DNA from: Ochrobactrum sp. RH2CCR150
GTDB taxonomy: Bacteria > Pseudomonadota > Alphaproteobacteria > Rhizobiales > Rhizobiaceae
Direction: 5' to 3'
Assembly (NCBI GenBank): GCA_014138095.1
Contig: JACGXE010000003.1
Location: 1 to 64,000, forward strand
DNA: 64,000 nt
Part shown: piece after piece, positions 54,251 through 63,355 of the stretch
How the letters are laid out: the number at the start of each line of letters is the position of its first letter
Position numbering within the stretch: position 1 is the stretch's first letter
Made by a program: the position numbers and the translations under genes
The notes under the pieces: generated by a model
What the model saw: only the letters and a program-made list of their open reading frames with translations
Told to the model about the DNA's origin: nothing
Database searches by the model: none

Positions 54251-54264
54251 TTGATTCAAATCAA
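54251..54264 (+). promoter_or_regulatory. Perfect FNR/FnrN box (anaerobox) upstream of hemN
   Basis: TTGATTCAAATCAA, a full match to the TTGAT-N4-ATCAA consensus, lies in the gap between fnrN and hemN. If it is centred near -41.5, transcription would start near 54299 and run into hemN. Confidence 0.8.
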
Positions 54265-54520
54265 TGCGGGGTGCCGCTTTGCCCTGTAATTTTTACCGTA
54301 AAGATTGATGCGGCTACAAAGGGACGGCCGCGCGGTGAATGGGGAGAAAGACGGGTGCTCTTGTGTCTGGTCACTGCAACATTGGCTGTCATTCATGCGG
54401 GGTGCCTTGCCGCCTCATGCCGTCCAGTGCCGCAGGCTGCAACTCGGGTTCCGGCATCAGCTTCTCCATTCGCTCTGGCAGAGCTTCGCCAGTCCGCGCG
54501 CCGCGCGAGGTGGATGCGCT

Positions 54521-55855
54521 ATGCATGAAGAAACGATAAAGCGTTATGCAGCATTTGCCGTTCCGCGTTACACGTCTTTTCCGACGGCTGCCGATTTCGT
54601 TCCCTTTGAACCGGAGACCACGCATCGCTGGTTGCGCCAGATTGGCCCGGGTGAGGGCATCTCGGTCTATATCCACGTACCTTACTGCAAGCAGCTTTGC
54701 TATTATTGCGGCTGCCATGCCAAGGTGGCCATTCGCGACGATGTCGTCGAAAGTTTCTATCATTCGCTTTTGAACGAAATCGAGACGGTGGGTCATGTGT
54801 TGACTGGTCGTCCGCGCATCACCCATCTCCATTGGGGCGGCGGTACGCCATCCATCCTGAATTCCTCCCAGTTTATTGAAATTATCACGGCCCTGCGTTC
54901 GGTGTTCGAGTTTTCACCGACGATGGAGCATGCCATCGAGCTCGATCCGCGCACAGTCACGCCGGACCTCGTCAGGACGCTGGCTTTCATGGGCGTCAAC
55001 CGCGCCAGCCTTGGCATTCAGGATGTGGATGTTCGCGTGCAGAAGGCCATTGGCCGTGTGCAGATGATGGAAACTGTGTCGGAAGCCACATGGCTTCTGC
55101 GTGGCGAAGGCATCGAAAAGATTAACTTCGACCTCATCTACGGACTGCCGATGCAGACGGTGGATAGCCTGCGCCGCACCTGCGAGACCGTTGCCTCGCT
55201 CCGTCCGGACCGTGTTGCCTGCTATGGTTATGCGCATCTGCCGCAGCGCCGCGCCAATCAGCGCCTGATCGATGCCAGCCTTCTGCCGGATGCGGAAGAG
55301 CGCTTTGCGCAGTCGCGGGTGGTTGCGGAGTGTTTTTCCGCTCTTGGCTACGAGCCGGTGGGTATAGATCACTATGCTTTGCCGGAAGATGCGCTGGCAA
55401 TTGCTGCCCGTAAGGGCCTGCTGCACCGCAACTTCCAGGGCTACACCACGGATAGAAGCCAGACCCTGATTGGTCTGGGACCATCATCCATCTCGCAATT
55501 TCCGGGTGGTTACGCACAGAATATTCCGGATATCGGGCAATATCGCAAGAAGGTCGATGCGGGCGAACTTGCCACGATGCGCGGCTATACGATGCGCGAA
55601 AGCGACCGTCTGCGCTCGGCTATCATCACCGATCTGATGTGCAATTTTCAGGTTGATCTGGATGAAGTCGCGCCGGGTATGGAGTTTTCTGATGAACTCG
55701 CCCTGCTGCGCCCGCTGGTGGCTGATGGTCTGGTCGATGTGAAGGGCAGCGTCATCCGCGCTACCGAAGATGGCAAGCCGTTGATCCGCCTTGTGGCCGC
55801 GGCCTTTGATGAATTCCGCAGGGAAACGGTGCAGGGCTTTAGCTTCGCCGTGTGA
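54521..55855 (+). CDS. hemN: Oxygen-independent coproporphyrinogen III oxidase HemN
   Basis: A radical-SAM enzyme that oxidatively decarboxylates coproporphyrinogen III without oxygen. The 444-residue protein has the cluster motif YCKQLCYYCGC (C-x3-C-x2-C), the SAM-binding THLHWGGGTPSIL and the C-terminal HemN domain. The ATG at 54521 (GAGG ten bases before) starts MHEETIKRYAAFAVPRYTSFP, the conserved family start; the frame opens earlier, at 54305, but that extension has no counterpart. A near-perfect FNR box lies upstream, fitting expression under low oxygen. Confidence 0.93.
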   Translation: MHEETIKRYAAFAVPRYTSFPTAADFVPFEPETTHRWLRQIGPGEGISVYIHVPYCKQLCYYCGCHAKVAIRDDVVESFYHSLLNEIETVGHVLTGRPRITHLHWGGGTPSILNSSQFIEIITALRSVFEFSPTMEHAIELDPRTVTPDLVRTLAFMGVNRASLGIQDVDVRVQKAIGRVQMMETVSEATWLLRGEGIEKINFDLIYGLPMQTVDSLRRTCETVASLRPDRVACYGYAHLPQRRANQRLIDASLLPDAEERFAQSRVVAECFSALGYEPVGIDHYALPEDALAIAARKGLLHRNFQGYTTDRSQTLIGLGPSSISQFPGGYAQNIPDIGQYRKKVDAGELATMRGYTMRESDRLRSAIITDLMCNFQVDLDEVAPGMEFSDELALLRPLVADGLVDVKGSVIRATEDGKPLIRLVAAAFDEFRRETVQGFSFAV

Positions 55856-55865
55856 TCCTGCGCCT

Positions 55866-55922
55866 AGAGCATTTCCAGCAAAAGCGCGTAGCGGTTTTGC
55901 GTAGGATAATGCGCAAAAACAA
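55866..55922 (+). repeat. Interspersed repeat, family A, copy 3
   Basis: Begins AGAGCATTTCCAGCAAAAGC and ends AATGCGCAAAAACAAATAG, matching head and tail of the copies at 3666-3724 and 21906-22009. It lies 10 bases after the hemN stop. Confidence 0.55.
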
Positions 55923-55999
55923 ATAGCCTGTTCGAGCGGTTCCATTAGAGCCGCTCTGAAGATGCCGCTGTACCGGGCCGTCAAGAAGGTCAGTGGCAT

Positions 56000-56040
56000 G
56001 GGAGCGCCGCCGTTGGGGGACGTGCGGCGCTCCCCCTTTT
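56000..56040 (-). terminator. Strong hairpin after the MFS gene
   Basis: GGGAGCGCCGC pairs with GCGGCGCTCCC across a 13-base loop. On the plus strand it is followed by CCTTTT. It lies downstream of the minus-strand MFS gene, where the flank is not T-rich, so it may act as a structure that protects or ends transcripts on either side. Confidence 0.6.
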
Positions 56041-56059
56041 CGGGGGAACCCTTTCAGAT

Positions 56060-57277
56060 TCAGGCCTTTGCTTTGCGGTTCTTTTCCAGCTTTGGCAGGA
56101 AGACCGTCAAAAGACCGAGCAATGGCAGATACGAGCAGATCGTGTAGACGAACTCGATGCCCTTGCGGTCGGCGACGATGCCGAGAACTGCGGCTGCAAT
56201 GCCAGCCATGCCGAAGGCGAAGCCGAAGAACAGGCCGGACACCATACCCACACGTCCCGGAAGCAATTCCTGCGCAAAGACCACGATGGCAGGGAAGGCC
56301 GAGGCCAGGATGAAGCCGATGATCACCGTCAGCACAGCCGTCATCTCAAGATTTGCATAAGGCAAAGCCAGCGTGAATGGCAGGACGCCGAGGATGGAAA
56401 CCCAGATCACCTTGCGCGTTCCGATGCGATCACCGATCGGGCCCCCGAAGATCGTTCCCGCAGCGACAGCGCCGAGGAAGAGGAACAGCAGGATCTGCGA
56501 GGTCTGCACCGACACACCGAAATGGTGGATCGTGTAGAAGGTGTAGTAGCTCGTCAGGCTCGCCATATAGATGTACTTGGTGAAGATCAGCAGCGCGAGC
56601 ACAGCCACGGTGGCGATCACCCGGTTGCGGGGCAGCGGCAGCGTCCTGTCAGGCTGCGCCCTGCGGGCATTGGCCAGCCGGTAGCGATTGTACCAGTTGC
56701 CGACATACCAGAGCAGCAACATGCCCGCCAAAGCGGCGACCGAGAACCATGAAACGCTGATCTGGCCGAAGGGCAGCACGACAAAAGCTGCAAGCAGCGG
56801 TCCGATGGACGAGCCGAAATTGCCGCCGACCTGAAACAGCGATTGTGCGAAGCCGTGCTTGCCGCCCGATGCCAGTCGCGCAACACGCGACGCTTCCGGG
56901 TGGAAGACGGACGAGCCGAAGCCGACGCAGGCAGCACCCATCAGCAGCACCGAATAGTGATGCGCCGTGGCCAGCAATATGAGGCCGACAAGGGTGCAGC
57001 CCATGCCGAAGGACAGCGAATAGGGCATCGGCTTGCGGTCGGTATAAATGCCGACAAGCGGCTGCAAGATGGATGCTGTCATCTGGAAGGTGAAGGTGAG
57101 AAGACCAATCTGCCAGAACGACAGGCTGTAATTCTCCTTCAGCATCGGATAGATGGCCGGAAGGAGCGACTGCATCATGTCGTTCAGGAAATGGCCCATG
57201 CTTGTGGCCAATATGATGGTGAGGACGGTATTGTCCGCACCGCTGTTGGACGGCTGCTGCGCAGCACTCATGCTCAT
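56060..57277 (-). CDS. MFS efflux transporter, fosmidomycin-resistance (Fsr) type
   Basis: A 405-residue protein with twelve predicted helices. The start SMGHFLNDMMQSLLPAIYPMLKENY and the loop VGIYTDRKPMPYSLSFGM, together with GFGSSVFHPEASRVAR, are characteristic of Fsr-type transporters in the major facilitator superfamily. Such pumps export fosmidomycin and probably other small acids. A gene for an AraC-type regulator lies divergently upstream (212 bases between the starts) and may control it. The C-terminus (LEKNRKAKA) is basic. Confidence 0.87.
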   Translation of the reverse strand: MSMSAAQQPSNSGADNTVLTIILATSMGHFLNDMMQSLLPAIYPMLKENYSLSFWQIGLLTFTFQMTASILQPLVGIYTDRKPMPYSLSFGMGCTLVGLILLATAHHYSVLLMGAACVGFGSSVFHPEASRVARLASGGKHGFAQSLFQVGGNFGSSIGPLLAAFVVLPFGQISVSWFSVAALAGMLLLWYVGNWYNRYRLANARRAQPDRTLPLPRNRVIATVAVLALLIFTKYIYMASLTSYYTFYTIHHFGVSVQTSQILLFLFLGAVAAGTIFGGPIGDRIGTRKVIWVSILGVLPFTLALPYANLEMTAVLTVIIGFILASAFPAIVVFAQELLPGRVGMVSGLFFGFAFGMAGIAAAVLGIVADRKGIEFVYTICSYLPLLGLLTVFLPKLEKNRKAKA

Positions 57278-57488
57278 AATGCTACTCCGAATAATGCCCG
57301 GTCTGCTGCTCCAATCTTCTCGGTTATCGGGAAGAAAAGATAGCGCGTGGATGTCTTGAAATGGAGATTTCGTCGAGCGTACTCTCCAGTTCTCCCCTCA
57401 TAAGCGTATTGCGCGTCGCCCGCTTTCGTGATTTGGTCCATTACTTTCGAGAGTGGGCCAAGCTGAGCCGTTTGAGAATGAGTTTGAG

Positions 57489-58346
57489 ATGAAACCGCGA
57501 TCGCCATCACGTCTTTTCTTGCCCGAGAGCGAAGAACTGCAACGCTTTCACGAAGACCGCGTGGCGATGCTGGAGACCATGACCGGGCCGGTGGTGGCGC
57601 TTCCGACGAAATATCCGGATGGCTATTTCGTACCCCGCCATAGCCATTCGCGCGCGCAGCTTTTGTGCGCTTCTCAAGGCGTGGTTCTGGTCACAACAGA
57701 TGCTGGGCGCTGGATGATCCCGGGCGATCACGCCATGTGGATACCTGCCGGTATCGAGCATTCGGTCGAGATCGTGGGCGATGTCTATATGCGCTCGATC
57801 TATATCAGCACCGATGCTGTGTCGGGCGTGCCCGACCATCTGCATGTGGTGGGGCTGACTGATCTGATGCGTTGCCTCATCATCGATGCGACGACAGTCG
57901 ACAGTATACCGGAGGCGGGAAGCCGGGATGCGCTGGTTATCGAGCTGATCCTGCGGGATCTGCATACGCTTCCGCAAAGATCTCTGGGGTTGCCTATTCC
58001 GGACGATCCGCGTCTGCAGAAGCTCTGCCGCGACTTCGTGAAGAATCCGTCCTCGCGCGTCACCATCGATGATTGGGCGGACAAGCTCGCCATGAGCAGG
58101 CGCTCATTCACTCGGCATTTCCAGCGCGAGACGGGGGTGAGCCTTTCGGTATGGCGACAGCAGGCCTGTCTTTTCGCTGCCGTTCCCCGGCTTTCGGAAG
58201 GGGAAGCGGTGACCAGTGTGGCGCTCGATCTCGGTTATGACAGCGTTTCAGCCTTTACGACAATGTTTCGCCGCATGCTGGGCGTATCGCCTCGTCATTA
58301 TCAGCCAAGACCAGACCTCGCGCCCACGGAATACCGCGACGCATGA
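57489..58346 (+). CDS. AraC-family transcription regulator
   Basis: A 285-residue regulator. The N-terminal cupin domain contains VPRHSHSRAQLLCASQGVV and MIPGDHAMWIPAGIEHSVE, a pattern that binds small effectors. The C-terminal AraC domain has two helix-turn-helix units: VTIDDWADKLAMSRRSFTRHFQRETGVSLSVWRQQ and VTSVALDLGYDSVSAFTTMFRRMLGVSPRHY. ATG 57489 gives MKPRSPSRLFLPES; a GTG at 57453 is an alternative. It lies divergently from the Fsr-type transporter, a common regulator-pump arrangement. The effector is unknown. Confidence 0.85.
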   Translation: MKPRSPSRLFLPESEELQRFHEDRVAMLETMTGPVVALPTKYPDGYFVPRHSHSRAQLLCASQGVVLVTTDAGRWMIPGDHAMWIPAGIEHSVEIVGDVYMRSIYISTDAVSGVPDHLHVVGLTDLMRCLIIDATTVDSIPEAGSRDALVIELILRDLHTLPQRSLGLPIPDDPRLQKLCRDFVKNPSSRVTIDDWADKLAMSRRSFTRHFQRETGVSLSVWRQQACLFAAVPRLSEGEAVTSVALDLGYDSVSAFTTMFRRMLGVSPRHYQPRPDLAPTEYRDA

Positions 58347-58407
58347 TCGGTAGGATGATCTAATAATAGCAATTGTTTCCGCTCAAGGAGAGCAGTATTA
58401 AGGGCCC

Positions 58408-58983
58408 ATGTTATTCCAACGCCGACATCCACTGACCCGACGGGAGCGCCTGAGACTTATGGTCTGGCCGCGCCGTTCTTTTTCCCGTTCTTTCAAATAC
58501 GGGGGTAAGAGGATTCTGCGTATTACCGCGTCGCCGCACGCGGTGGCTGCGGGTCTGGCGGTTGGTGTCTTCTCGGCATTCACGCCGTTCTTCGGCTTTC
58601 ATCTGATCATCGCGATTGTGCTGGCCTATTTTCTGGCAGGCAATATTGCAGCGGCGGCAATCGGCACCACGTTGGCCAACCCGCTCACCTTGCCTTTCAT
58701 CTGGGGAAGCACGTTCGAACTCGGCCGCTTCATCATGAATGGCAGCGTGGACTCGGCCCCTCCGGTGCATCTTGGCCGTGCTCTTGAAACGATGCATTTC
58801 GATGAGATCTGGACGCCGCTCCTCAAGCCGATGCTGTTCGGTTCGACCATTCTGGGTGCTGCCTGCGCGGTGCTGGTCTATTTCGTGACGCGCTATGCCG
58901 TGTCCGTGTTTCGCCGTCGCCGTCTGGAACGGCTGGCTGAAAAGCACAAACTGCATGGCGAACGGGGGCTTCAGCAAATATGA
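58408..58983 (+). CDS. DUF2062 membrane protein
   Basis: A 191-residue protein with the DUF2062 domain: a basic N-terminal ([18 protein letters not shown]), then helices around [25 protein letters not shown], the conserved [13 protein letters not shown] and a last helix ([20 protein letters not shown]). Function unknown; the family is often next to acpS or lipid-synthesis genes. It overlaps acpS by four bases (ATGA), so the two are coupled. It starts the acpS-lepB-rnc-era-recO cluster. Confidence 0.83.
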   Translation: MLFQRRHPLTRRERLRLMVWPRRSFSRSFKYGGKRILRITASPHAVAAGLAVGVFSAFTPFFGFHLIIAIVLAYFLAGNIAAAAIGTTLANPLTLPFIWGSTFELGRFIMNGSVDSAPPVHLGRALETMHFDEIWTPLLKPMLFGSTILGAACAVLVYFVTRYAVSVFRRRRLERLAEKHKLHGERGLQQI

Positions 58984-59399
58984 TCGTCGGCATTGGCAGC
59001 GACCTCATCGATATCCGGCGTATCGAAAAAGCTTTGGAGCGGCATGGCGACCGTTTCCGCAATCGGGTCTTCACCGAGATTGAGCAGAAGAAATCGGACG
59101 GACGCCAGCAGCGTGCGGCGTCTTATGCCAAGCGCTTTGCCGCCAAGGAAGCCTGTGCCAAGGCGCTCGGCACCGGCATTGCGCGCGGTGTGTTCTGGCG
59201 CGACATGGGCGTGGTCAATGCGCCGTCGGGCAAGCCCACCATGCATCTGACGGACGGGGCAGCCAAACAGTTGCAGAGACTTCTGCCGCCGGGAACCCGC
59301 GCTGCCATACATCTGACAATTACCGATGATTTTCCTCTCGCGCAGGCTTTCGTGATCATCGAGGCGCTGTCAGATTCAAGTGGATCGATAGGTTCCTGA
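58980..59399 (+). CDS. acpS: Holo-acyl-carrier-protein synthase AcpS
   Basis: Transfers 4'-phosphopantetheine from CoA to acyl carrier protein, activating fatty-acid synthesis. The 139-residue protein has the magnesium site [16 protein letters not shown] (Asp at residue 8) and [17 protein letters not shown] (Glu). It follows DUF2062 with a four-base overlap. lepB lies 151 bases downstream, probably from its own promoter. Confidence 0.94.
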   Translation: MIVGIGSDLIDIRRIEKALERHGDRFRNRVFTEIEQKKSDGRQQRAASYAKRFAAKEACAKALGTGIARGVFWRDMGVVNAPSGKPTMHLTDGAAKQLQRLLPPGTRAAIHLTITDDFPLAQAFVIIEALSDSSGSIGS

Positions 59400-59550
59400 A
59401 CTGGATCAGCTAAAATTGATTGGTCCTGACGGAAGTTGTTGGGGTTGTGACAGGTAAACTCCTGCTCATAATCGTGCGAGAAAGCAGTGCCCGGATTGCC
59501 TCACGCAATCTTAGCGGTTATTAGATCGCGTTATCGCAAGCGGAGAGACA

Positions 59551-60333
59551 ATGAGCGTGTCCAGCAAGAGTGAAACCAAGAAGTCCGGCGGCCTAGGCGA
59601 AACCATCAGCGTTATCGTGCAGGCGCTGCTGCTGGCGCTGGTCATTCGCACCATTCTTTTCCAGCCATTCAGCATTCCTTCGGGTTCCATGCGCCCGACG
59701 CTTCTGGAAGGCGATTATCTGTTCGTGTCGAAATATGCCTATGGCTATTCGCGCTTTTCGTTGCCCTTCGGTCTCGACCTGTTTTCGGGCCGTATCTGGA
59801 GCGCGGAACCGAAGCGCGGCGACGTGGTGGTTTTCAAGCTGCCGAGTGACACATCGGTTGATTACATCAAGCGCGTGATCGGCCTGCCGGGTGACCGTGT
59901 GCAGATGCGCGGTGGCGTACTTTACATCAACGACCAGGTTGTGAAGCGCGACCGGGTCGGCACCATCGACAACCCCGATGTGACCGAAGTGAACCGTCCG
60001 GTCGAGGTTTATCGCGAAACGCTGCCGGAAGGTGTGACTTATGACACGCTCGACCTCGCACCGAACTCCATCGGTGACGATACCCGCGTCTTCGAGGTGC
60101 CAGCCGGTCATTACTTCATGATGGGCGACAATCGCGACAACTCGCTCGATAGCCGTTTCGGTGTTGGTTATGTGCCGTTCGAAAATCTTGTTGGTCGCGC
60201 CAATATCATCTTCTTCTCCATTGCGGACAAAGCCAGCCCGCTGGAAATCTGGAAATGGCCGACCGATGTGCGCTTCAGCCGCTTGTTCACTTCTGTGAAT
60301 GCTGCGCCGCACACCGCCGTCACCGGAAACTGA
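59551..60333 (+). CDS. lepB: Signal peptidase I LepB
   Basis: Membrane serine peptidase that removes signal peptides of exported proteins. The 260-residue protein has one membrane helix (about 14-35), the catalytic Ser in PSGSMRPTLLEGDY, the catalytic Lys in DYIKRVIGLPGD and the box E motif MGDNRDNSLDSR. Length and motifs are normal. GGAGAGAC precedes the ATG. rnc starts two bases after its stop. Confidence 0.95.
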   Translation: MSVSSKSETKKSGGLGETISVIVQALLLALVIRTILFQPFSIPSGSMRPTLLEGDYLFVSKYAYGYSRFSLPFGLDLFSGRIWSAEPKRGDVVVFKLPSDTSVDYIKRVIGLPGDRVQMRGGVLYINDQVVKRDRVGTIDNPDVTEVNRPVEVYRETLPEGVTYDTLDLAPNSIGDDTRVFEVPAGHYFMMGDNRDNSLDSRFGVGYVPFENLVGRANIIFFSIADKASPLEIWKWPTDVRFSRLFTSVNAAPHTAVTGN

Positions 60334-60334
60334 G

Positions 60335-61039
60335 ATGGTATCCGCAGGCCAGGCAGCAACAATTCTCGAGGAGCGCACCGGACACCGTTTTATGAATTTG
60401 AAACGGCTGGAACGTGCGCTCACGCATTCAAGTGTGCAGGCCCCTTCGCGGGCGAATTATGAGCGGCTGGAGTTTCTCGGTGACCGTGTGCTGGGTCTCG
60501 CTGTCGCAGAAATGCTGTTCGAAGCATTTCCCGAGGCTTCTGAAGGCGAATTGTCGGTGCGTCTCAATGCGCTGGTCAATGCCGAAACCTGTGCGGCAAT
60601 TGCCGACGAAATCGGTCTCGCCAATTTCATTCACACCGGCTCCGATATCAAATCGCTGAACGACAAGCGGCTTATGAATGTGCGGGCCGATGTCGTGGAA
60701 GCGCTGATCGCCACCATCTATCTCGACGGGGGCCTTGAAGCGGCGCGCTCCTTTATCAAGCGTTACTGGAAGAAAAGGTCGCTTGAAACAGGCGCAGGAC
60801 GCCGCGATGCTAAGACAGAGCTGCAGGAATGGGCGCATCAGCAGGGCAATGTGCACCCGTCCTATTCCGTTTTGAGCCGCAGTGGCCCGGACCATGACCC
60901 GCTCTTCGTGGTCGAAGTTCAGGTGCAGGGTTTCGCGCCGGAAAATGGCGAAGGACGCTCAAAGCGCATCGCCGAACAAAGCGCTGCAGAAGCCATGCTC
61001 TACCGCGAAGGCGTGTGGCAGCGCGACGAAACTATATGA
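60335..61039 (+). CDS. rnc: Ribonuclease III
   Basis: Double-strand-specific RNase for rRNA, mRNA and small-RNA processing. The 234-residue protein has the catalytic signature NYERLEFLGDRVLGLAV and the acidic DVVEALIATIYLDGG, then a C-terminal dsRNA-binding domain (AKTELQEWAHQQGNVHPSYSVL... AEQSAAEAML). The start ATG at 60335, right after lepB, is chosen; a frame beginning at 60299 overlaps lepB. era follows after 143 bases. Confidence 0.95.
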   Translation: MVSAGQAATILEERTGHRFMNLKRLERALTHSSVQAPSRANYERLEFLGDRVLGLAVAEMLFEAFPEASEGELSVRLNALVNAETCAAIADEIGLANFIHTGSDIKSLNDKRLMNVRADVVEALIATIYLDGGLEAARSFIKRYWKKRSLETGAGRRDAKTELQEWAHQQGNVHPSYSVLSRSGPDHDPLFVVEVQVQGFAPENGEGRSKRIAEQSAAEAMLYREGVWQRDETI

Positions 61040-61182
61040 CGCAAGAACTCACGTTTTTTCAATCGAGATCGGTTATAATCGATCGATTGCGACAGATTTC
61101 GTTGTGATGACGACGCTGTTGCACAAAGGGAGCGTGTCAAGGGGACCACGCTCTATCAAAATATCGTCTGGAAGGATGGACA

Positions 61183-62118
61183 ATGAATAATCGGACGACA
61201 CCGACAGAAAGCGAAACGGAAACCGGGCAGACCCGCTCGGGCTTCGTTGCGTTGATCGGCGCGCCAAATGCGGGGAAATCCACACTGGTCAACCAGCTTG
61301 TGGGCACAAAAGTATCGATTGTCACGCACAAGGTGCAGACGACGCGCGCGCTCGTGCGCGGCATTTTCATCGAGGGTCCGGCGCAGATCGTGCTGGTCGA
61401 CACCCCCGGTATTTTCCGCCCGAAGCGCAGGCTCGACCGCGCCATGGTCACCACGGCCTGGGGCGGCGCAAAGGATGCGGATATCATTCTGGTTCTGCTG
61501 GATGCGCAGGGCGGTCTCAATGAGAACGCCGAAGCGCTTCTGGAAAGCATGAAGAATGTGCGCCAGAAAAAGGTGCTGGTGCTGAACAAGGTTGACCGCG
61601 TCGACCCGCCGGTCCTGCTCACACTGGCCCAGAAGGCCAATGAACTCGTGACCTTCGACCAGACATTCATGATCTCGGCGCTCAACGGTTCCGGCTGCAA
61701 GGATCTGGCGAAATATCTGGCTGAAAACGTGCCGAATGGTCCGTGGTATTATCCGGAAGACCAGATTTCCGACATGCCGATGCGCCAGCTCGCAGCCGAA
61801 ATCACCCGCGAGAAGCTCTATCTGCGTCTGCATGAAGAACTCCCCTATGCATCGACCGTGGAAACGGAACGCTGGGAAGAGCGCAAGGACGGATCGGTTC
61901 GCATCGAACAGGTCATCTATGTCGAGCGCGAAAGCCAGAAGAAGATCGTTCTCGGCCACAAGGGCGAGACCGTGAAATCCATCGGCCAGTCGGCGCGCAA
62001 GGAAATCTCGGAGATTCTCGAGCAGACGGTTCATCTGTTCCTGTTCGTGAAAGTGCGTGAAAACTGGGGCAACGATCCTGAGCGCTATCGCGAAATGGGA
62101 CTTGATTTTCCCACCTAG
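61183..62118 (+). CDS. era: GTPase Era
   Basis: Era is a ribosome-assembly GTPase that binds the 3' end of 16S rRNA. The 311-residue protein has G1 GAPNAGKSTLVNQLVG, G3 DTPGIF, G4 NKVD, and a C-terminal KH domain (VERESQKKIVLGHKGETVKSIGQSARKEI). GGAAGGA precedes the ATG. It sits between rnc and recO, as usual in alphaproteobacteria. Confidence 0.96.
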   Translation: MNNRTTPTESETETGQTRSGFVALIGAPNAGKSTLVNQLVGTKVSIVTHKVQTTRALVRGIFIEGPAQIVLVDTPGIFRPKRRLDRAMVTTAWGGAKDADIILVLLDAQGGLNENAEALLESMKNVRQKKVLVLNKVDRVDPPVLLTLAQKANELVTFDQTFMISALNGSGCKDLAKYLAENVPNGPWYYPEDQISDMPMRQLAAEITREKLYLRLHEELPYASTVETERWEERKDGSVRIEQVIYVERESQKKIVLGHKGETVKSIGQSARKEISEILEQTVHLFLFVKVRENWGNDPERYREMGLDFPT

Positions 62119-62136
62119 CAGTCAAAACTGACGTCT

Positions 62137-62868
62137 ATGGAATGGCATGATGAAGGCATAATTCTCGGCACACGTCGTCATGGTGAAACCAGCGCCATTG
62201 TCGAAGTGATGACCCGTGAACATGGCCGACATCTGGGTATGGTGCGCGGCGGGCGATCCCGCCGCATGCAACCGTTGCTCCAGCCCGGCAACCATGTCGA
62301 TATCGGTTGGTGGGCGCGGCTGGACGAGCATATGGGCAGTTTCACCATCGAGCCGCTGGGCTTTGCCGCAGCGCGGCTTATCGAAACGCCGGTCGCGCTT
62401 TACGGTATCCAGCTTGCGGCCTCGCATTTGCGGCTATTGCCGGAACGCGATGCGCATCGCGGCCTTTATGAAACGCTGCGGCTTATCATCGAACATTTTG
62501 ACGATCCGCTCGCATCCGGCGAATTGCTGCTGCGGTTCGAAGTCATGATGCTGGAAGAGCTGGGCTTCGGTCTCGATCTCAAGGAATGTGCCGCGACAGG
62601 CCGTCGTGAAGAACTGATCTATGTCTCGCCCAAATCCGGGCGGGCGGTCTGCCGCGAGGCTGGCGCGCCTTGGGCGGACAAGCTTCTGGCCTTGCCTGCT
62701 TTCGTCAATGACACGGCTGTGCGAGCGTCGTCTTATGAAGACATCGACCATGCGTTCAAGATGACGGGCTATTTCTTCCTGCGCCATGTCTGGGAACCGC
62801 GTGCGCAGACGCCGCCCGATTCTCGCGGCGGCTTTTTGAACGCGCTCAAACGCGGACAGGCAGGCTGA
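62137..62868 (+). CDS. recO: Recombination mediator RecO
   Basis: RecO helps RecR load RecA on SSB-coated DNA. The 243-residue protein has an N-terminal OB-fold ([26 protein letters not shown], then [19 protein letters not shown]) and a helical C-terminal part ([17 protein letters not shown]). The zinc-finger cysteines of some RecO proteins are reduced here (C in KECAATG and in RAVCREAG). Its 3' end overlaps the convergent phosphatase gene by 23 bases. Confidence 0.93.
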   Translation: MEWHDEGIILGTRRHGETSAIVEVMTREHGRHLGMVRGGRSRRMQPLLQPGNHVDIGWWARLDEHMGSFTIEPLGFAAARLIETPVALYGIQLAASHLRLLPERDAHRGLYETLRLIIEHFDDPLASGELLLRFEVMMLEELGFGLDLKECAATGRREELIYVSPKSGRAVCREAGAPWADKLLALPAFVNDTAVRASSYEDIDHAFKMTGYFFLRHVWEPRAQTPPDSRGGFLNALKRGQAG

Positions 62869-63355
62869 AAACTTCACCTTCGAACGCTTCTGCACCGCGA
62901 CCGATCAGTTTGATCGCAGCGCCCATCCGGCCATTATGGCCCAGAACTTTATCTGCAATCTCGATCAGGCGGATATTCGGTGTGGCGGAAGGCGACTGTT
63001 TCCGCAACTCGCGTGCCAGTGCTGTCTCGTCGCTTTGCGGATTGAGCGCCATGGCCGCGATATAAGCGGCAGCGGTTGAACGGGAAATGCCTGCATAGCA
63101 ATGGATGAGCAGCGGCGCGTCCTTTTGCCAGCCATGCACAAAGTCGAGCAAAGCTCGCACGTGGTCTGCATCGGGCGCGACCATGCCTTCGCGCGGTTCG
63201 ACGATGTCGTTGAATGTCAGCACCAGACGCTGCGTGGTGCAGCTGTCAGGCAGGGCGGGAACTTCACCGCTGGTCAGCGTCACCACATGGCTCGGCCTGT
63301 GGTGCTCAAGCTGTGCAGCCAACTGGGAGAGGGGGCTGACGACGATCAGCGTCAT
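62846..63355 (-). CDS. Dual-specificity/tyrosine phosphatase-like protein
   Basis: A 169-residue cytoplasmic protein with the phosphatase signature [15 protein letters not shown] (C-x5-R, about residues 85-99) and an upstream general-acid candidate in FNDIVEP (Asp). Architecture matches proteins annotated as tyrosine phosphatase family in Rhizobiales, with unknown substrates. Its start overlaps the stop of the HD-domain gene by four bases, so the two are coupled. Its end overlaps recO on the other strand. Confidence 0.83.
   Translation of the reverse strand: MTLIVVSPLSQLAAQLEHHRPSHVVTLTSGEVPALPDSCTTQRLVLTFNDIVEPREGMVAPDADHVRALLDFVHGWQKDAPLLIHCYAGISRSTAAAYIAAMALNPQSDETALARELRKQSPSATPNIRLIEIADKVLGHNGRMGAAIKLIGRGAEAFEGEVFSLPVRV

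Noticed and set aside
54271-54528. An 85-codon frame between the FNR box and hemN, ending in an overlap with the hemN ATG
   Set aside because: If the FNR box drives transcription, the start codon would lie upstream of the transcript start. The composition is not protein-like and an overlapping frame exists.
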